A DNA stretch of 40,748 nucleotides from Candidatus Naiadarchaeum limnaeum (GTDB lineage Archaea; Undinarchaeota; Undinarchaeia; Undinarchaeales; Naiadarchaeaceae), in NCBI GenBank assembly GCA_014189685.1, contig DVAB01000017.1, forward strand, positions 1 through 40,748. Reading direction: 5' to 3'. The translations under genes were made by a program, and so were the position numbers. Below the pieces are notes generated by a model, which was not told the DNA's origin, searched no databases, and worked only from the letters and a program-made list of their open reading frames with translations. Positions 7,043 through 16,159 of this stretch are shown here, in pieces. Position 1 is the first letter of the stretch. Every line of letters begins with the position of its first letter.

Positions 7043-7996
7043 ATGGCTAAGCAAAAAAAAGGGCTAAAAACAAGCTCTAAATCTAAAAAGTATTTGGGAA
7101 TTGATAGAAAACGTCTCCTCATAGGCAGTGTGATTGTAATAGTTTCTATATTGAGCATGATTATCTTGGCACAGAAACAGCAAAACAAAGAAATTAAAAC
7201 TACTGAGAACGAAACTCTTGACTTTGCTGCTCTTGCAAATGAAGTTATTCCTCAGAATGGATTTGAAACAAATGCAAAATGGGGCTGTACAGGGAAAAAA
7301 CTTGTTGAAAGCGGTGCAATAAACCTTGAAAAATTTAAATTGCTCTATGAGAGAGGAGGCAGGCCGCTAACAGAGACGCAGTTAAGCATACTGACAAAAT
7401 GCACAGATGAAACCCTGAAAATAGACAACGGAAATGCTCATTTTATGCTAAATGTTCTCTGGGCACTTGGGCTTTCAAACAAAAATGCGCTTTTGGACAA
7501 AATAGCAAAAGAGGCTGATTTTGACATAGGAAATCTCGCAAGCACAGGAGGCTGGCCACTTGGAAATATCAGTGGCGGAGAATTGTGGGGAAAATACGAA
7601 ATTATAAAGTTAAATGCAGGGCAACAGAAAATTGTTGAAAAAGTTGCGCTAAATACATACCGGCCGTGCTGCAACAATCCAACAGCTTTTCCAGACTGCA
7701 ACCACGGAGCAGCTGCGCTTGGACTGATTGAGCTAATGGCATCGCAAGGGGCAACAGAAGATGATATTTTTGAGGCTTTGAAAATCTATAATGCATATTG
7801 GTTTCCGCAGCAGTACTATGAGAATGCAATTTATTTTAAACTTGCCGAGGGAAAAGAATGGAAGGACGTTGATCCGAAAGTTGTTTTAGGCTTTAATTAT
7901 TCAAGCGCCTCAGGATGGACGCAGGTTAGCAATTACTTACGAGCCCAAGGCATCTTTAAACAAGTAGAAGGGAGCGGAGGGCAGTGCGGGGTTTAA
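7043..7996 (+). CDS. Membrane-anchored CC...CNHG domain protein, paralogue of 2454 product
   Basis: A 317-residue protein with a basic N-terminus, one membrane helix (about 26-43) and a large outside part. The domain at about 200-256 has RPCC (C209-C210), FPDCNHG (C219, H221), AALGLIELMASQG and NAYWFP. This is the same motif order as in the protein at 2454, with CHCGHH reduced to CNHG. Two more Cys (C82, C120) lie in an N-terminal extension absent from the smaller paralogue. The protein ends in GSGGQCGV, again with a near-terminal Cys in a Gly-rich tail. Function unknown; metal binding or thiol redox is inferred. The YHS-ATPase gene follows after 13 bases. Confidence 0.75.
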   Translation: MAKQKKGLKTSSKSKKYLGIDRKRLLIGSVIVIVSILSMIILAQKQQNKEIKTTENETLDFAALANEVIPQNGFETNAKWGCTGKKLVESGAINLEKFKLLYERGGRPLTETQLSILTKCTDETLKIDNGNAHFMLNVLWALGLSNKNALLDKIAKEADFDIGNLASTGGWPLGNISGGELWGKYEIIKLNAGQQKIVEKVALNTYRPCCNNPTAFPDCNHGAAALGLIELMASQGATEDDIFEALKIYNAYWFPQQYYENAIYFKLAEGKEWKDVDPKVVLGFNYSSASGWTQVSNYLRAQGIFKQVEGSGGQCGV

Positions 7997-8009
7997 GCGT
8001 TTCATAGAT

Positions 8010-8216
8010 ATGGCCCATGATATAATCTGCGGAATGTATGTTGACGAGAATGCAACTCCATTTAAAGCTGAACAAGAGGGCGTGAAATATTATTTTTGCA
8101 GCAAAAACTGCCTTGAGGATTTTTTGCAGCCGCAGCAAGAGCTTAGCAAGTTGATGCTCGTTTCAATTTTTAGCATTTCACTTGGAATAACAACTGCAGT
8201 TTTTGAATCCATTTAG
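8010..8216 (+). CDS. YHS domain and first membrane helix of a Cu(I) ATPase, cut by TAG
   Basis: This 68-codon reading frame begins with a YHS metal-binding module (DIICGMYV, YYFCSKNCLEDF) and runs into a hydrophobic helix (about 48-65) that matches the first membrane helix of a Cu(I) P-type ATPase. It ends at TAG 8214-8216. The frame continues without shift after the TAG through the second helix and into the ATPase core at 8343. The two pieces therefore look like one gene of about 700 codons with an internal amber codon. Pseudogene, sequencing error, readthrough or two separately translated pieces are all possible. Confidence 0.7.
   Translation: MAHDIICGMYVDENATPFKAEQEGVKYYFCSKNCLEDFLQPQQELSKLMLVSIFSISLGITTAVFESI
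8214..8216 (+). other. In-frame TAG inside the Cu(I) ATPase gene
   Basis: The TAG lies between the first and second membrane helices. The codons after it (8217-8342) encode a normal second helix ([20 protein letters not shown]) in the same frame as both flanking pieces, and no ATG, GTG or TTG restarts before 8343. TAG also ends other genes in this window, such as 2972-3208, so general recoding is unlikely. Confidence 0.7.
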
Positions 8217-8342
8217 AGGGTAGCTCCATTTGGCTTAACAAATGAACTGCTTCTGTTCCTGCTAGCAACTCCGATTCAATTCATAGGAGGCTACAGATTT
8301 TATCGCGGAACAATAGATGCAATTAGAGCAAGACAAGCAAAC

Positions 8343-10109
8343 ATGGATTCTTTAATTGCAGTTGGGACAACAGCTGCGTGGCTTTACAGCACAATTGTAA
8401 CTTTCTTCCCATGGGTTTTTCCGCCAGCCGCTGGAAGCATAACTCAAGTTTATTTTACTGAAAGCGGATTGATAATTGGATTTATTTTGCTCGGGAAATA
8501 TATGGAATATCGCGTAAAGGGAAAAGCAGGCGAAGCAATCCGCAAACTTCTGGACTTGCAGCCGAAACTAGCAACTGTTCTTAGGGATGGAAACGAAATT
8601 GAGATTCCAGCAGAGCAGGTTAAAGTTAATGATGTTTTAATTGTAAAGCCAGGGCAAAAAATTCCTGTTGATGGAGTTGTTATTGATGGGCACAGCTCTG
8701 TTGATGAATCAATGATAACCGGAGAATCAATTCCAGTTGAGAAATCAATAAAAGATAAAGTAATTGGAGCCACAATTAATAAGCACGGAGTTTTGAAAAT
8801 TAAAGCAACGCAAGTTGGAAGTGAAACAACTTTACAGCAAATTGTTAAAATGGTGCAATCTGCTATTGTTTCAAAAGTTCCGATGCAAAGGCTCGCTGAT
8901 TTAGTTTCAAGCTATTTTGTGCCTGCGGTTATTTTAATTGCACTCGGAGCTTTTGCGTTTTGGTATTTTGTTTATGGGATGAGCTTTCCGCTCTCATTGG
9001 CAATTTTGATTTCTGTTCTAATTATCGCATGCCCTTGCGCATTAGGAATTGCAACTCCGGCAGCAATTATGATCGGAGCCGGTAAGGGGGCGCAAAATGG
9101 AATTTTGATTAAAAGTGGAGAGGTTTTGGAAAAAGCAAAAAAAATAAACACAATTATTTTTGACAAAACAGGAACCTTAACAAAAGGAGAGCCTTCTGTA
9201 ACTGATATTTTTGTTATTGGAAAAGGAAAAGAGAAAGAGCTTTTAGAATATGCAGCCGCTGTTGAGAAAGGAAGCGAGCATCCTCTGGGGGATGCAATTG
9301 TAAAAGCTGCTGAAAACAGGGGAATAACATTGTACGATGCAAAAAGTTTTGAAGCAATTTCTGGCATGGGAGTAAAAGCAACTTACAAAGGAAGGCAGGT
9401 TTTGCTTGGAAACAGAAAGCTAATGCAGGAATTTAAAATTCCAATTGAGGAAAAAGTAGAGCAAAAAATCTCTGCGCTTGAGGAAGATGGAAAAACAGTT
9501 ATGTTTGTGGTGATTCAAGGAAAATTAATTGGAATAATTGCAGCTGCTGATACTCTTAAAGAAAATTCCGCTCCAGCTGTTCAAAAATTACAAGCAATGA
9601 GCATTGATGTTTATATGCTCACAGGAGACAATCAGAGAACTGCAAATGCAATCGCTCGAAAATTAGGAATAAAAAATGTTTTAGCAGAGGTTTTGCCAAA
9701 GGACAAAGCAAATGTAATTTCAAGCTTGCAAAAACAGGGAAAATTTGTTGCAATGGTGGGCGATGGAATTAATGATGCGCCAGCTTTAGCGCAGGCAGAT
9801 GTTGGAATTGCAATAGGAAGCGGCACAGACATTGCAAAGGAAACAGGGGGAATTGTTCTTATTAAAAATGATTTGCGAGATGTTATTGCTGCAATTGATT
9901 TGAGCAAAAAAACTGTTTCAAAAATGAAGCAAAATTTGTTCTGGGCGTTCTTTTACAATGTTGCATTAATTCCAATTGCAGCAGGCATTTTATTTATTCC
10001 ACTTGGATTAAGGCTTAATCCGATCTTGGCAGCCATTGCAATGGCTTTAAGTTCAATAACTGTTGTGAGCAATTCAATGCTTTTGAATTTCTATAAACCC
10101 AAACTTTAG
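8343..10109 (+). CDS. copA: Cu(I)-exporting P1B-type ATPase, core part
   Basis: This 588-codon frame holds the core of a P1B-1 ATPase that pumps Cu(I) out of the cytoplasm. The ion-binding CPC is in IIACPCALG, the phosphorylated Asp in DKTGTLT, the nucleotide-domain HP motif in SEHPLGDAI, the hinge in [10 protein letters not shown], and the Cu(I)-specific C-terminal helices have YN and MALSS. The start given is the first ATG after the internal TAG; it has no ribosome binding site and would drop the first two membrane helices of the usual eight, so the functional protein most likely begins at 8010. The preceding YHS module replaces the usual heavy-metal-associated domain. Confidence 0.85.
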   Translation: MDSLIAVGTTAAWLYSTIVTFFPWVFPPAAGSITQVYFTESGLIIGFILLGKYMEYRVKGKAGEAIRKLLDLQPKLATVLRDGNEIEIPAEQVKVNDVLIVKPGQKIPVDGVVIDGHSSVDESMITGESIPVEKSIKDKVIGATINKHGVLKIKATQVGSETTLQQIVKMVQSAIVSKVPMQRLADLVSSYFVPAVILIALGAFAFWYFVYGMSFPLSLAILISVLIIACPCALGIATPAAIMIGAGKGAQNGILIKSGEVLEKAKKINTIIFDKTGTLTKGEPSVTDIFVIGKGKEKELLEYAAAVEKGSEHPLGDAIVKAAENRGITLYDAKSFEAISGMGVKATYKGRQVLLGNRKLMQEFKIPIEEKVEQKISALEEDGKTVMFVVIQGKLIGIIAAADTLKENSAPAVQKLQAMSIDVYMLTGDNQRTANAIARKLGIKNVLAEVLPKDKANVISSLQKQGKFVAMVGDGINDAPALAQADVGIAIGSGTDIAKETGGIVLIKNDLRDVIAAIDLSKKTVSKMKQNLFWAFFYNVALIPIAAGILFIPLGLRLNPILAAIAMALSSITVVSNSMLLNFYKPKL

Positions 10110-10114
10110 TAAGC

Positions 10115-10124
10115 TTTATAAATA
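10115..10124 (+). promoter_or_regulatory. TATA box of the cupredoxin gene
   Basis: TTTATAAATA is centred about 29 bases before the ATG at 10149, consistent with a leaderless transcript and showing that the cupredoxin has its own promoter. Confidence 0.5.
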
Positions 10125-10148
10125 TGAATTTGTTATGTGCGCCTAACC

Positions 10149-10610
10149 ATGAAAACTAAAGTTAGTATTGTGCCAATACTTGCAATAATTGCGGCACTCC
10201 TTATTGCAGGGTGTACATATTCTCAAGCCTCTAACGGAGCTGGAAATACAACAACTGCGACACCACCACCAACGACTCCACCAACCCCGCCAAGCCCACC
10301 AGCACCCCCGGGACCTACTGGAACTATAACAGCTCAAATAAAGGAATTCACAGTTGAAGGAAGCGAGTTCAAGTTTACCCCAAATTCAATTTCGGTTTCA
10401 AAAGGGGACAAAGTAAGCATAACTTTCAAAAATACTGGAAAATTCCCGCACAACCTTATCATTGATGAGCTGAATGTTGCAACAAAGACAATCAGCCCAG
10501 GGCAAACAGACACTGTTGAGTTCACAGCAAGCAAGAGCGGAACATTCGCAACCTATTGCAGTGTAGGCAACCACAGAGCACAAGGAATGGAAGGCTGGAT
10601 AGAGATTTAG
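10149..10610 (+). CDS. Cupredoxin (blue copper) lipoprotein
   Basis: A 153-residue type 1 copper protein. A signal peptide ends in the lipobox-like LIAGC (C22), so it may be lipid-anchored outside the cell. A Pro/Thr-rich linker (35-58) is followed by a plastocyanin-like domain with ligands H101 (FPHN), C137, H142 (YCSVGNH) and M147. It would carry electrons or bind copper at the cell surface. The ATG at 10149 is chosen over a GTG four codons earlier because of the TATA spacing and signal peptide. Its position just after the Cu(I) ATPase supports copper as the metal of the cluster. Confidence 0.85.
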   Translation: MKTKVSIVPILAIIAALLIAGCTYSQASNGAGNTTTATPPPTTPPTPPSPPAPPGPTGTITAQIKEFTVEGSEFKFTPNSISVSKGDKVSITFKNTGKFPHNLIIDELNVATKTISPGQTDTVEFTASKSGTFATYCSVGNHRAQGMEGWIEI

Positions 10611-10656
10611 TGCAAAGTTTTAATTAATTGGTTGTTTTATTTGAGTAGCGATAGCA

Positions 10657-11730
10657 ATGCTAGAAAAAAGAATTATTATGCACATCGATTTAGATGCCTT
10701 TTTTGCATCTGTTGAGGAGCGGGAGCACCCTGAGTACAGGGGAAAACCTTTGATTGTTGGGGCAGGTCCTATTGAAGGACTAAAAAGAGGAGTTGTAAGC
10801 ACTGCTAATTATGAGGCGCGCAAATTTGGGATTCATTCTGCAATGCCGATTTCTATTGCACACAAAAAATGCCCTGAAGGAATTTTTATTCCGGCAAACC
10901 ACGAACTTTATGAAAAAGTTTCGCAGAGCATTATGCTAAGATTAAAAAAATATGCTGATAAAACAGAACAGTATAGCATAGATGAAATGTTTTTGGATGT
11001 TTCTGACAAGACAAAAAACTTCAAACAGGCAGAAGAGATTGCAAAGAAAATTAAAAATGAAATAAAGGAAAATGAACAGCTTACCTGCTCAATCGGGATT
11101 TCCTCAAATAAATTAGTGGCGAAAATTGCTTCGGATTTTAAAAAACCAGCTGGATTAACAATTGTGCCACAAAACAAAATTCAGGAATTTTTAGACCCTT
11201 TAAGCCCGCGCAAATTAATTGGAGTTGGGCCAAAAACTGAAACGCGATTAAAAGATATGGGAATTGAAACCATAAAAAAACTTCGCGCCGCAAGCAAAGA
11301 AAAGCTGGTTGATGCATTTGGTGTGCATGGAGAGGAGATGTATTCCATGGCGCGCGGGATTGACAACAGCCCTGTTGAGGAGTACACTGAAATAAAATCG
11401 CACAATAGAAATTACACTTTTCAGGAGGACACGAAGGAAAAGGAACTTTTAATGAAAACGCTTGCGATTATGGCATCTGAAATTGAAAATGAACTGAAAA
11501 AAGAAAAAATGTTTTACAAAACAATTACTGTTCGCTGCCGCTATTCGAATTTTGATACGCATATTAAGAGTAAAACAATCAAGCTTCCTGTAAGTGATAC
11601 AGAAACAATGTTAAAAGTTGCTGAGGAGCTTTTGGATGAATTTTTGAAGGATGAAAGAAAGATAAGACAGATTGGGTTAAGAGTTTCAAATTTGACTAAC
11701 AAGAAAATAGAACAACAAAAATTGACTTAA
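10657..11730 (+). CDS. dinB: DNA polymerase IV (Y-family, Dpo4/DinB type)
   Basis: A 357-residue translesion polymerase. The catalytic acidic residues are D11 and D13 in HIDLDAFFASVEE, and D109-E110 in YSIDEMFLDVS. A helix-hairpin-helix-like segment (LIGVGPKTETRLKDMGI) follows, then the little-finger domain to the end. Length matches the family (about 350 residues), and no PIP-box is obvious beyond the C-terminal tail. It stands alone between the cupredoxin and the convergent surface-protein operon, overlapping the end of the latter by 4 bases. Confidence 0.95.
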   Translation: MLEKRIIMHIDLDAFFASVEEREHPEYRGKPLIVGAGPIEGLKRGVVSTANYEARKFGIHSAMPISIAHKKCPEGIFIPANHELYEKVSQSIMLRLKKYADKTEQYSIDEMFLDVSDKTKNFKQAEEIAKKIKNEIKENEQLTCSIGISSNKLVAKIASDFKKPAGLTIVPQNKIQEFLDPLSPRKLIGVGPKTETRLKDMGIETIKKLRAASKEKLVDAFGVHGEEMYSMARGIDNSPVEEYTEIKSHNRNYTFQEDTKEKELLMKTLAIMASEIENELKKEKMFYKTITVRCRYSNFDTHIKSKTIKLPVSDTETMLKVAEELLDEFLKDERKIRQIGLRVSNLTNKKIEQQKLT

Positions 11731-12776
11731 TAATTGTAAGTTATGACGGTTAGTGTATTGCTATCTTTTATAATCATAGGACCAAACGCAGTATCCAAAA
11801 TTGCAGATACCTTTACATCATACTGCGTGTTTTTTTGAAGTCCAGGAATTCCATCTGCAGCAGTTATTGAATGATAGAGGTATGGGGTGTAATCAACATG
11901 TTTCCACGCAGTAGCTCCTGATGGTTTAATCTGAACTTTGTAATAGGATGCGCCAGAATATTTAGTCCAGCTAACTGCTATTGATTCGTTTGTTTTCACA
12001 TCTAAATTTGGTGTTATTTGCTGGCTGGAGGTCAGGTTTGTTCCCATGGTTATTGTATTGCTTGTTGCAAGTGTTTGGTGGTTAGTTACATTTCCCTTCA
12101 TACCAATTACTTGGATATCATAAGATGTTCCGGGTTGCAAAAGAGTATTCACATTTGACACCATATAAGAGCTAATTATGAAAGGTGCCTCCAATATATC
12201 GCCAGCATATTGCCACTGTGTTGTGCCAGTTGGCTTGATATTTATTCTAAAGAAATCTGCTGCCACCTCATTATTATACCACCCTAGGGGGATTGAATGC
12301 TCTGTAGTTGTGCCTGAAAATAGAATTAGTTGTGGAGTAATCACTGGCGGCGGAGTTGTTCTCCCAGCAGTCCACACTGTAAGCTCGTTGCTCGTCGTGA
12401 GAACTGTAGTGCCAGACATTGCAAGCACTCTAGTATCATAAGTATTACCTTTCTTTACAATAGGAACACTGGCTATTGTGTGACTCGTAGTAGTCACGTC
12501 TGCAACGTTTGTCCAGGAAGTGCTGTTACTCGGCTTTATTTGAACCCTATAAAATCCAGTCCCTGAATATGAGTTCCAGTTAATTGGGATGGAAGTTTCT
12601 CCTGGGTTGCTAGATAGTAAAACTGTGAATGGCTGGGTAGAAGTTTGGCCTGTTTGTAATCCTGTTGGAAACCTGCCTGTTGAAAAGATAAGGATTCCTG
12701 CAACTACTGCAATTAGCAAAATGGCTAAGTAGCCTTTTCCTTTCATTATTGTTTTTAGGGATGATTCAATGGTCAT
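11727..12776 (-). CDS. Surface protein with N-terminal membrane anchor and FN3-like repeats
   Basis: A 349-residue protein with one membrane helix near the N-terminus (about 16-33) and three fibronectin-III-like repeats outside, each marked by a segment like SWTKYSGASYYKVQIKPS and ending in a TYDVKV or NTYDTRV strand. The repeats resemble those in the upstream 1105-residue protein, so the two probably arose by domain shuffling. The frame is open 36 codons upstream inside the previous gene, but the ATG at 12776 starts one base after that gene's stop. The ligand or partner is unknown. Confidence 0.75.
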   Translation of the reverse strand: MTIESSLKTIMKGKGYLAILLIAVVAGILIFSTGRFPTGLQTGQTSTQPFTVLLSSNPGETSIPINWNSYSGTGFYRVQIKPSNSTSWTNVADVTTTSHTIASVPIVKKGNTYDTRVLAMSGTTVLTTSNELTVWTAGRTTPPPVITPQLILFSGTTTEHSIPLGWYNNEVAADFFRINIKPTGTTQWQYAGDILEAPFIISSYMVSNVNTLLQPGTSYDIQVIGMKGNVTNHQTLATSNTITMGTNLTSSQQITPNLDVKTNESIAVSWTKYSGASYYKVQIKPSGATAWKHVDYTPYLYHSITAADGIPGLQKNTQYDVKVSAILDTAFGPMIIKDSNTLTVITYNY

Positions 12777-12777
12777 A

Positions 12778-15700
12778 CTAGTAGACTCCTGTTGAGTTGT
12801 TGCAGAATTTTGCGAGAGCTGGCGGAGGGTTGACGCAAAAAGTGGCTGAAATTGGTTTGCGCGTTGATGCTGTTGCACCCCCATTATCAGTAACTATTAA
12901 GCGAACAGAATAGCTTCCTACTTCAGTGTAAGTATGCGATACTGAGTTTCCAGTGCCTGTTGTGTAATCGCCAAAGTCCCAGTAATAGCTTGCTATTGTC
13001 CCATCTGAATCAGTTGAAGTAGATGAAAATGTGACTGTTAAAGGCGCATCTCCAGAGGTAGCGTTTACAGTAAATGCTGCTATTGGTGGCGTATCTCCTG
13101 TTGGTGCAGTAACTGTGATTGTCCGAACTGCAGAGCCAGAACGAGTGCCATTATTGTCCGCCACAGTGAGCTGTGCAATAAAACTTCCTACATCATAATA
13201 GGTGTAACTAACTGCTTGCCCATATCTACGAGTTGTAGTATCCCCAAAATACCACTCGTGAGAGGTTATTGTTCCATCTAGATCTGATGAGGTTGAGGTA
13301 AACGCAACTGTTAATGGAACTGTTCCTGAAGTTTTGTCAACTGTAAAAGTAGAAGATGGAGGAATGTTTGCAACTGAGAAAGTAGCAGTTACTGAATGTG
13401 CAGTAGCCATATAAACAATGCAGCTTCTCCCTCTTTTATAGTCGCAGTTGCCGCTCCAGCTTGAAAAAGTTGAGTTGCTAGCAGGAGTTGCGGTTAAGTT
13501 CACATTATATGCAGCGTCGAAAAATCTAGTAGGTGGTTCTACGAAGTCTGCAGAGCAGGTTGTGCCACAAACAATTCCTGCCGGGCTTGATGTGATTGTT
13601 CCTGAGCCTGTTCCTGATTTAGACACTGTTAAAGTCCTTTTTCCCCTTATTGTAAATTGTCCAGCAGCTGCTGCGCTATTCCCTGCATTGTCTTTGGCAG
13701 TGGCATAATAAGTGTGAGTTCCTGCTGCAGTGTATGAAGTATTAAAAATGCAGATTGGGACTGAGTTTGCATTGTAAGTAAACGGTGGCGCGCAGGTTTT
13801 TCTTAGTGTGCTGTCAATGTAAATTTTTGTTTCGCTCAGTCCGCTATTCGCATCATAAGCTGTTGCTGTAATAGTAATTGTCTGGCCTGTTGTTGGGTTT
13901 GCTGGAGTGAGCGAAGTTGAAATAGTTGGGTTTATAGGGTCTGGAGTTCGAGTTGGAGTTGTACTTGAGCCAGTGGTTTTGACTGTTATGGTGTTGCTAT
14001 CTGCCAATAAATATTTAGGTAAGTTTGTTCTGTAAAAACTTCCCGGAGTTCCGGACTCTGCAAGCACTTTAATCTTATAAGAAGTACCGCCCTTTAAATT
14101 TTTAATACTTCCTAAACCCCCTTCCTTATAACTTTTTATTTCATGTGAAGTACCAGTTATAGTATCAGAGACTAAGTAATATGCATAGGAGGGTGCGCCT
14201 GGTGGTTGAATTAAAAGTGCGTAAAATTCAGCTCCTGGAAAAGCATTCCACCTTACTTTAATTGATTTATCGCTAACACTATCGTAGGCAAGCAAAAATT
14301 CTGGAACTTTCTCAGTGCCACCAGCTGTTGTGACTGTTACTATATTGCTCTCCTTAACAGGAGTACTTCCTGAAAGTGCAACTGCTCTTATCTCATAAGT
14401 TGTGCCTTTGCTTAGGTTTGGTATACGATAAGAATGATAAAATTGGGGGTCTTTTGGACTCATAATGCCAGCATTTATCCATTGTGTTGCGCCAACAGGC
14501 TTGACTTCAAGGCGTATGAGGTCCACAACAGAATAGTATCTGTCCCAAGCAACAGGAATTGAATTTTCAGTTGGATAGCCTGCGGTTAGATTAAGGGGCG
14601 GAAGGTACTGCGCAACTGAAATACTGCCGGTGTGTATTTTTATATTGCCATCCATATCAACAGCTGCGAGTTCAATGCTGCGCGTGCCTGAATCTTTTGG
14701 AGCAATGAAATCAAGGTCGCATGATAAAGTTTTGCTATTTGCACTTCCTGTGGGTGGGCAAACAGCAGTGTATTTACCATCTATACCCAAATGTATACTA
14801 TCTAGTTTATTGTTGTCACTTGCTGAAACTCTGATTACGGCTGGCTCCAATGCTCTTGGTATTGAGGGAATAACAAGTATAGAATTAAACAGGGGTTGTG
14901 TTGTATCAGGAGGAGGAACATCGGCATAAGTTAAGGTAACTTTTAAATTATCGAGGTACTTGCACTTATTGTAAGCAATAGCTATATCCACTCCAGGAAT
15001 AGTGCCTAGGGAAGTGCTCAATAAACCTTTTCCCTCAACCGCACCTTCAATACCTTGGACAGAACCAGATACTACATATAAAACTACAGCAGCCTGACCG
15101 GCAGCTCTTCCTATTTGACCTGCTCCCTTAGAAATTGTTGCGGCATATTGGGATGATGATTTCTCAGCAACTCTTGCAATAACTTTGCCAGCGAATTTTG
15201 TATTAGCAGCTATACCACCTGGGCCTGTTGGGTCGGCAACATTTGGGATGCCAATCTTTCCAGTATATGTGTAGGCAGTTGCCCTATCTAATAGCCTTAT
15301 TATACCTTGTCCTTCTCTTGCGTAGAAAGGTGAAGCTTTGTCTGATCCGCCTATTGGAAATGCTTTTACACTCTTAATATCTGAATATGGCAAAGTTGCA
15401 GCGAATTTTATAGTTTGATGATCGTAAACTGCATTTGGAGTGGAAGCACTAAAAACTAGCTGCCCGCCGCTATCATAGGCTTCTACTCCGAGCCTTGCAT
15501 TACAAAGCTCATAACCCATTTTTCCTTCAACTGAAATTGTTCTAACTAAATTGTATTGTGGATTAAAGTAAGCAGTAAGATCTTCAGAAGATGTTCCCGT
15601 TGCTCCTGAGACAACTGTTCTAAAAAGCGGTTGTGTGTCACTATGCTCAACCCTTGCGATAAAGGAATCAATAAAAGGGCAATCAGGAGTAAAAAAATCA

Positions 15701-16095
15701 TCATCAGGCACTGGTGTTGCTACAAATTTAACAACATTTCTGCCTGAAAGTGGAATCTGCCCCTGAATGCTCGTATGCGGTCCCACTCTATTGCCTGTTT
15801 GATGTGCAACTAATTCATTATTCCCATCATAAACTTCCACGCGCACCGCTGCTCCACAGAGTTCGCCGCCAAGCATTACATCATAGTTAACTTTTGATGC
15901 ACCCACAAACTCAGAACCAGATACCAGCTCGGCTTCCTTAAGCCCGCGCCAGCTGCCTGACATAGATGTGATAATAGTAGCCGCACTTGCAGGAGGGGGG
16001 AAAGTTAAAAGAATTGCAAAAGCTGAAATAAAAACAATTACTAAAATTGGTATAAATAAGCGGCGCTTCTTTAACCGGAACATTTTTTGAAACAT
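12778..16095 (-). CDS. Large secreted surface protein with FN3-like, Ig-like and PKD domains
   Basis: A 1105-residue exported protein. A signal peptide (about 12-39) ends near ASAAT. The N-terminal 400 residues are not recognised. Two FN3-like repeats lie at about 500-700 (VKPVGATQWINAG, and the copy with FPGAEFYALLIQP), then an Ig-like segment, a bacterial-repeat/InlB-B-like unit with SSWSGNC, and two PKD domains (EWYFGD and YWDFGD cores). No C-terminal membrane helix or sorting motif is seen; the end is a short Cys-containing tail. It could be held by the membrane protein encoded one base downstream. A TATA box about 28 bases before the ATG gives a leaderless start. Confidence 0.8.
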   Translation of the reverse strand: MFQKMFRLKKRRLFIPILVIVFISAFAILLTFPPPASAATIITSMSGSWRGLKEAELVSGSEFVGASKVNYDVMLGGELCGAAVRVEVYDGNNELVAHQTGNRVGPHTSIQGQIPLSGRNVVKFVATPVPDDDFFTPDCPFIDSFIARVEHSDTQPLFRTVVSGATGTSSEDLTAYFNPQYNLVRTISVEGKMGYELCNARLGVEAYDSGGQLVFSASTPNAVYDHQTIKFAATLPYSDIKSVKAFPIGGSDKASPFYAREGQGIIRLLDRATAYTYTGKIGIPNVADPTGPGGIAANTKFAGKVIARVAEKSSSQYAATISKGAGQIGRAAGQAAVVLYVVSGSVQGIEGAVEGKGLLSTSLGTIPGVDIAIAYNKCKYLDNLKVTLTYADVPPPDTTQPLFNSILVIPSIPRALEPAVIRVSASDNNKLDSIHLGIDGKYTAVCPPTGSANSKTLSCDLDFIAPKDSGTRSIELAAVDMDGNIKIHTGSISVAQYLPPLNLTAGYPTENSIPVAWDRYYSVVDLIRLEVKPVGATQWINAGIMSPKDPQFYHSYRIPNLSKGTTYEIRAVALSGSTPVKESNIVTVTTAGGTEKVPEFLLAYDSVSDKSIKVRWNAFPGAEFYALLIQPPGAPSYAYYLVSDTITGTSHEIKSYKEGGLGSIKNLKGGTSYKIKVLAESGTPGSFYRTNLPKYLLADSNTITVKTTGSSTTPTRTPDPINPTISTSLTPANPTTGQTITITATAYDANSGLSETKIYIDSTLRKTCAPPFTYNANSVPICIFNTSYTAAGTHTYYATAKDNAGNSAAAAGQFTIRGKRTLTVSKSGTGSGTITSSPAGIVCGTTCSADFVEPPTRFFDAAYNVNLTATPASNSTFSSWSGNCDYKRGRSCIVYMATAHSVTATFSVANIPPSSTFTVDKTSGTVPLTVAFTSTSSDLDGTITSHEWYFGDTTTRRYGQAVSYTYYDVGSFIAQLTVADNNGTRSGSAVRTITVTAPTGDTPPIAAFTVNATSGDAPLTVTFSSTSTDSDGTIASYYWDFGDYTTGTGNSVSHTYTEVGSYSVRLIVTDNGGATASTRKPISATFCVNPPPALAKFCNNSTGVY

Positions 16096-16117
16096 CTTAA
16101 TCTATAGATGGTTTAAA

Positions 16118-16138
16118 TTATATATAAATTTATATAAT
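16118..16138. promoter_or_regulatory. Back-to-back TATA boxes of a divergent gene pair
   Basis: Two adjacent TATA elements lie in a 64-base gap. The minus-strand TTTATATATAA (16118-16128) is about 28 bases from the ATG at 16095, and the plus-strand TTTATATAAT (16129-16138) is about 27 bases from the ATG at 16160. Both transcripts would be leaderless. Confidence 0.6.
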
Positions 16139-16159
16139 ACACCAACCAAAACAATAGCA

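Noticed and set aside
8214-8216. Pyrrolysine or general TAG recoding
   Set aside because: Other genes here end in TAG at the expected length, no pyl genes are seen, and Cu(I) ATPases have no known pyrrolysine site.
12777-12884. Longer start for the 349-residue surface protein
   Set aside because: The extension lies wholly inside the end of the upstream gene in another frame and would put 36 polar residues before the anchor; the ATG at 12776 follows the stop by one base.
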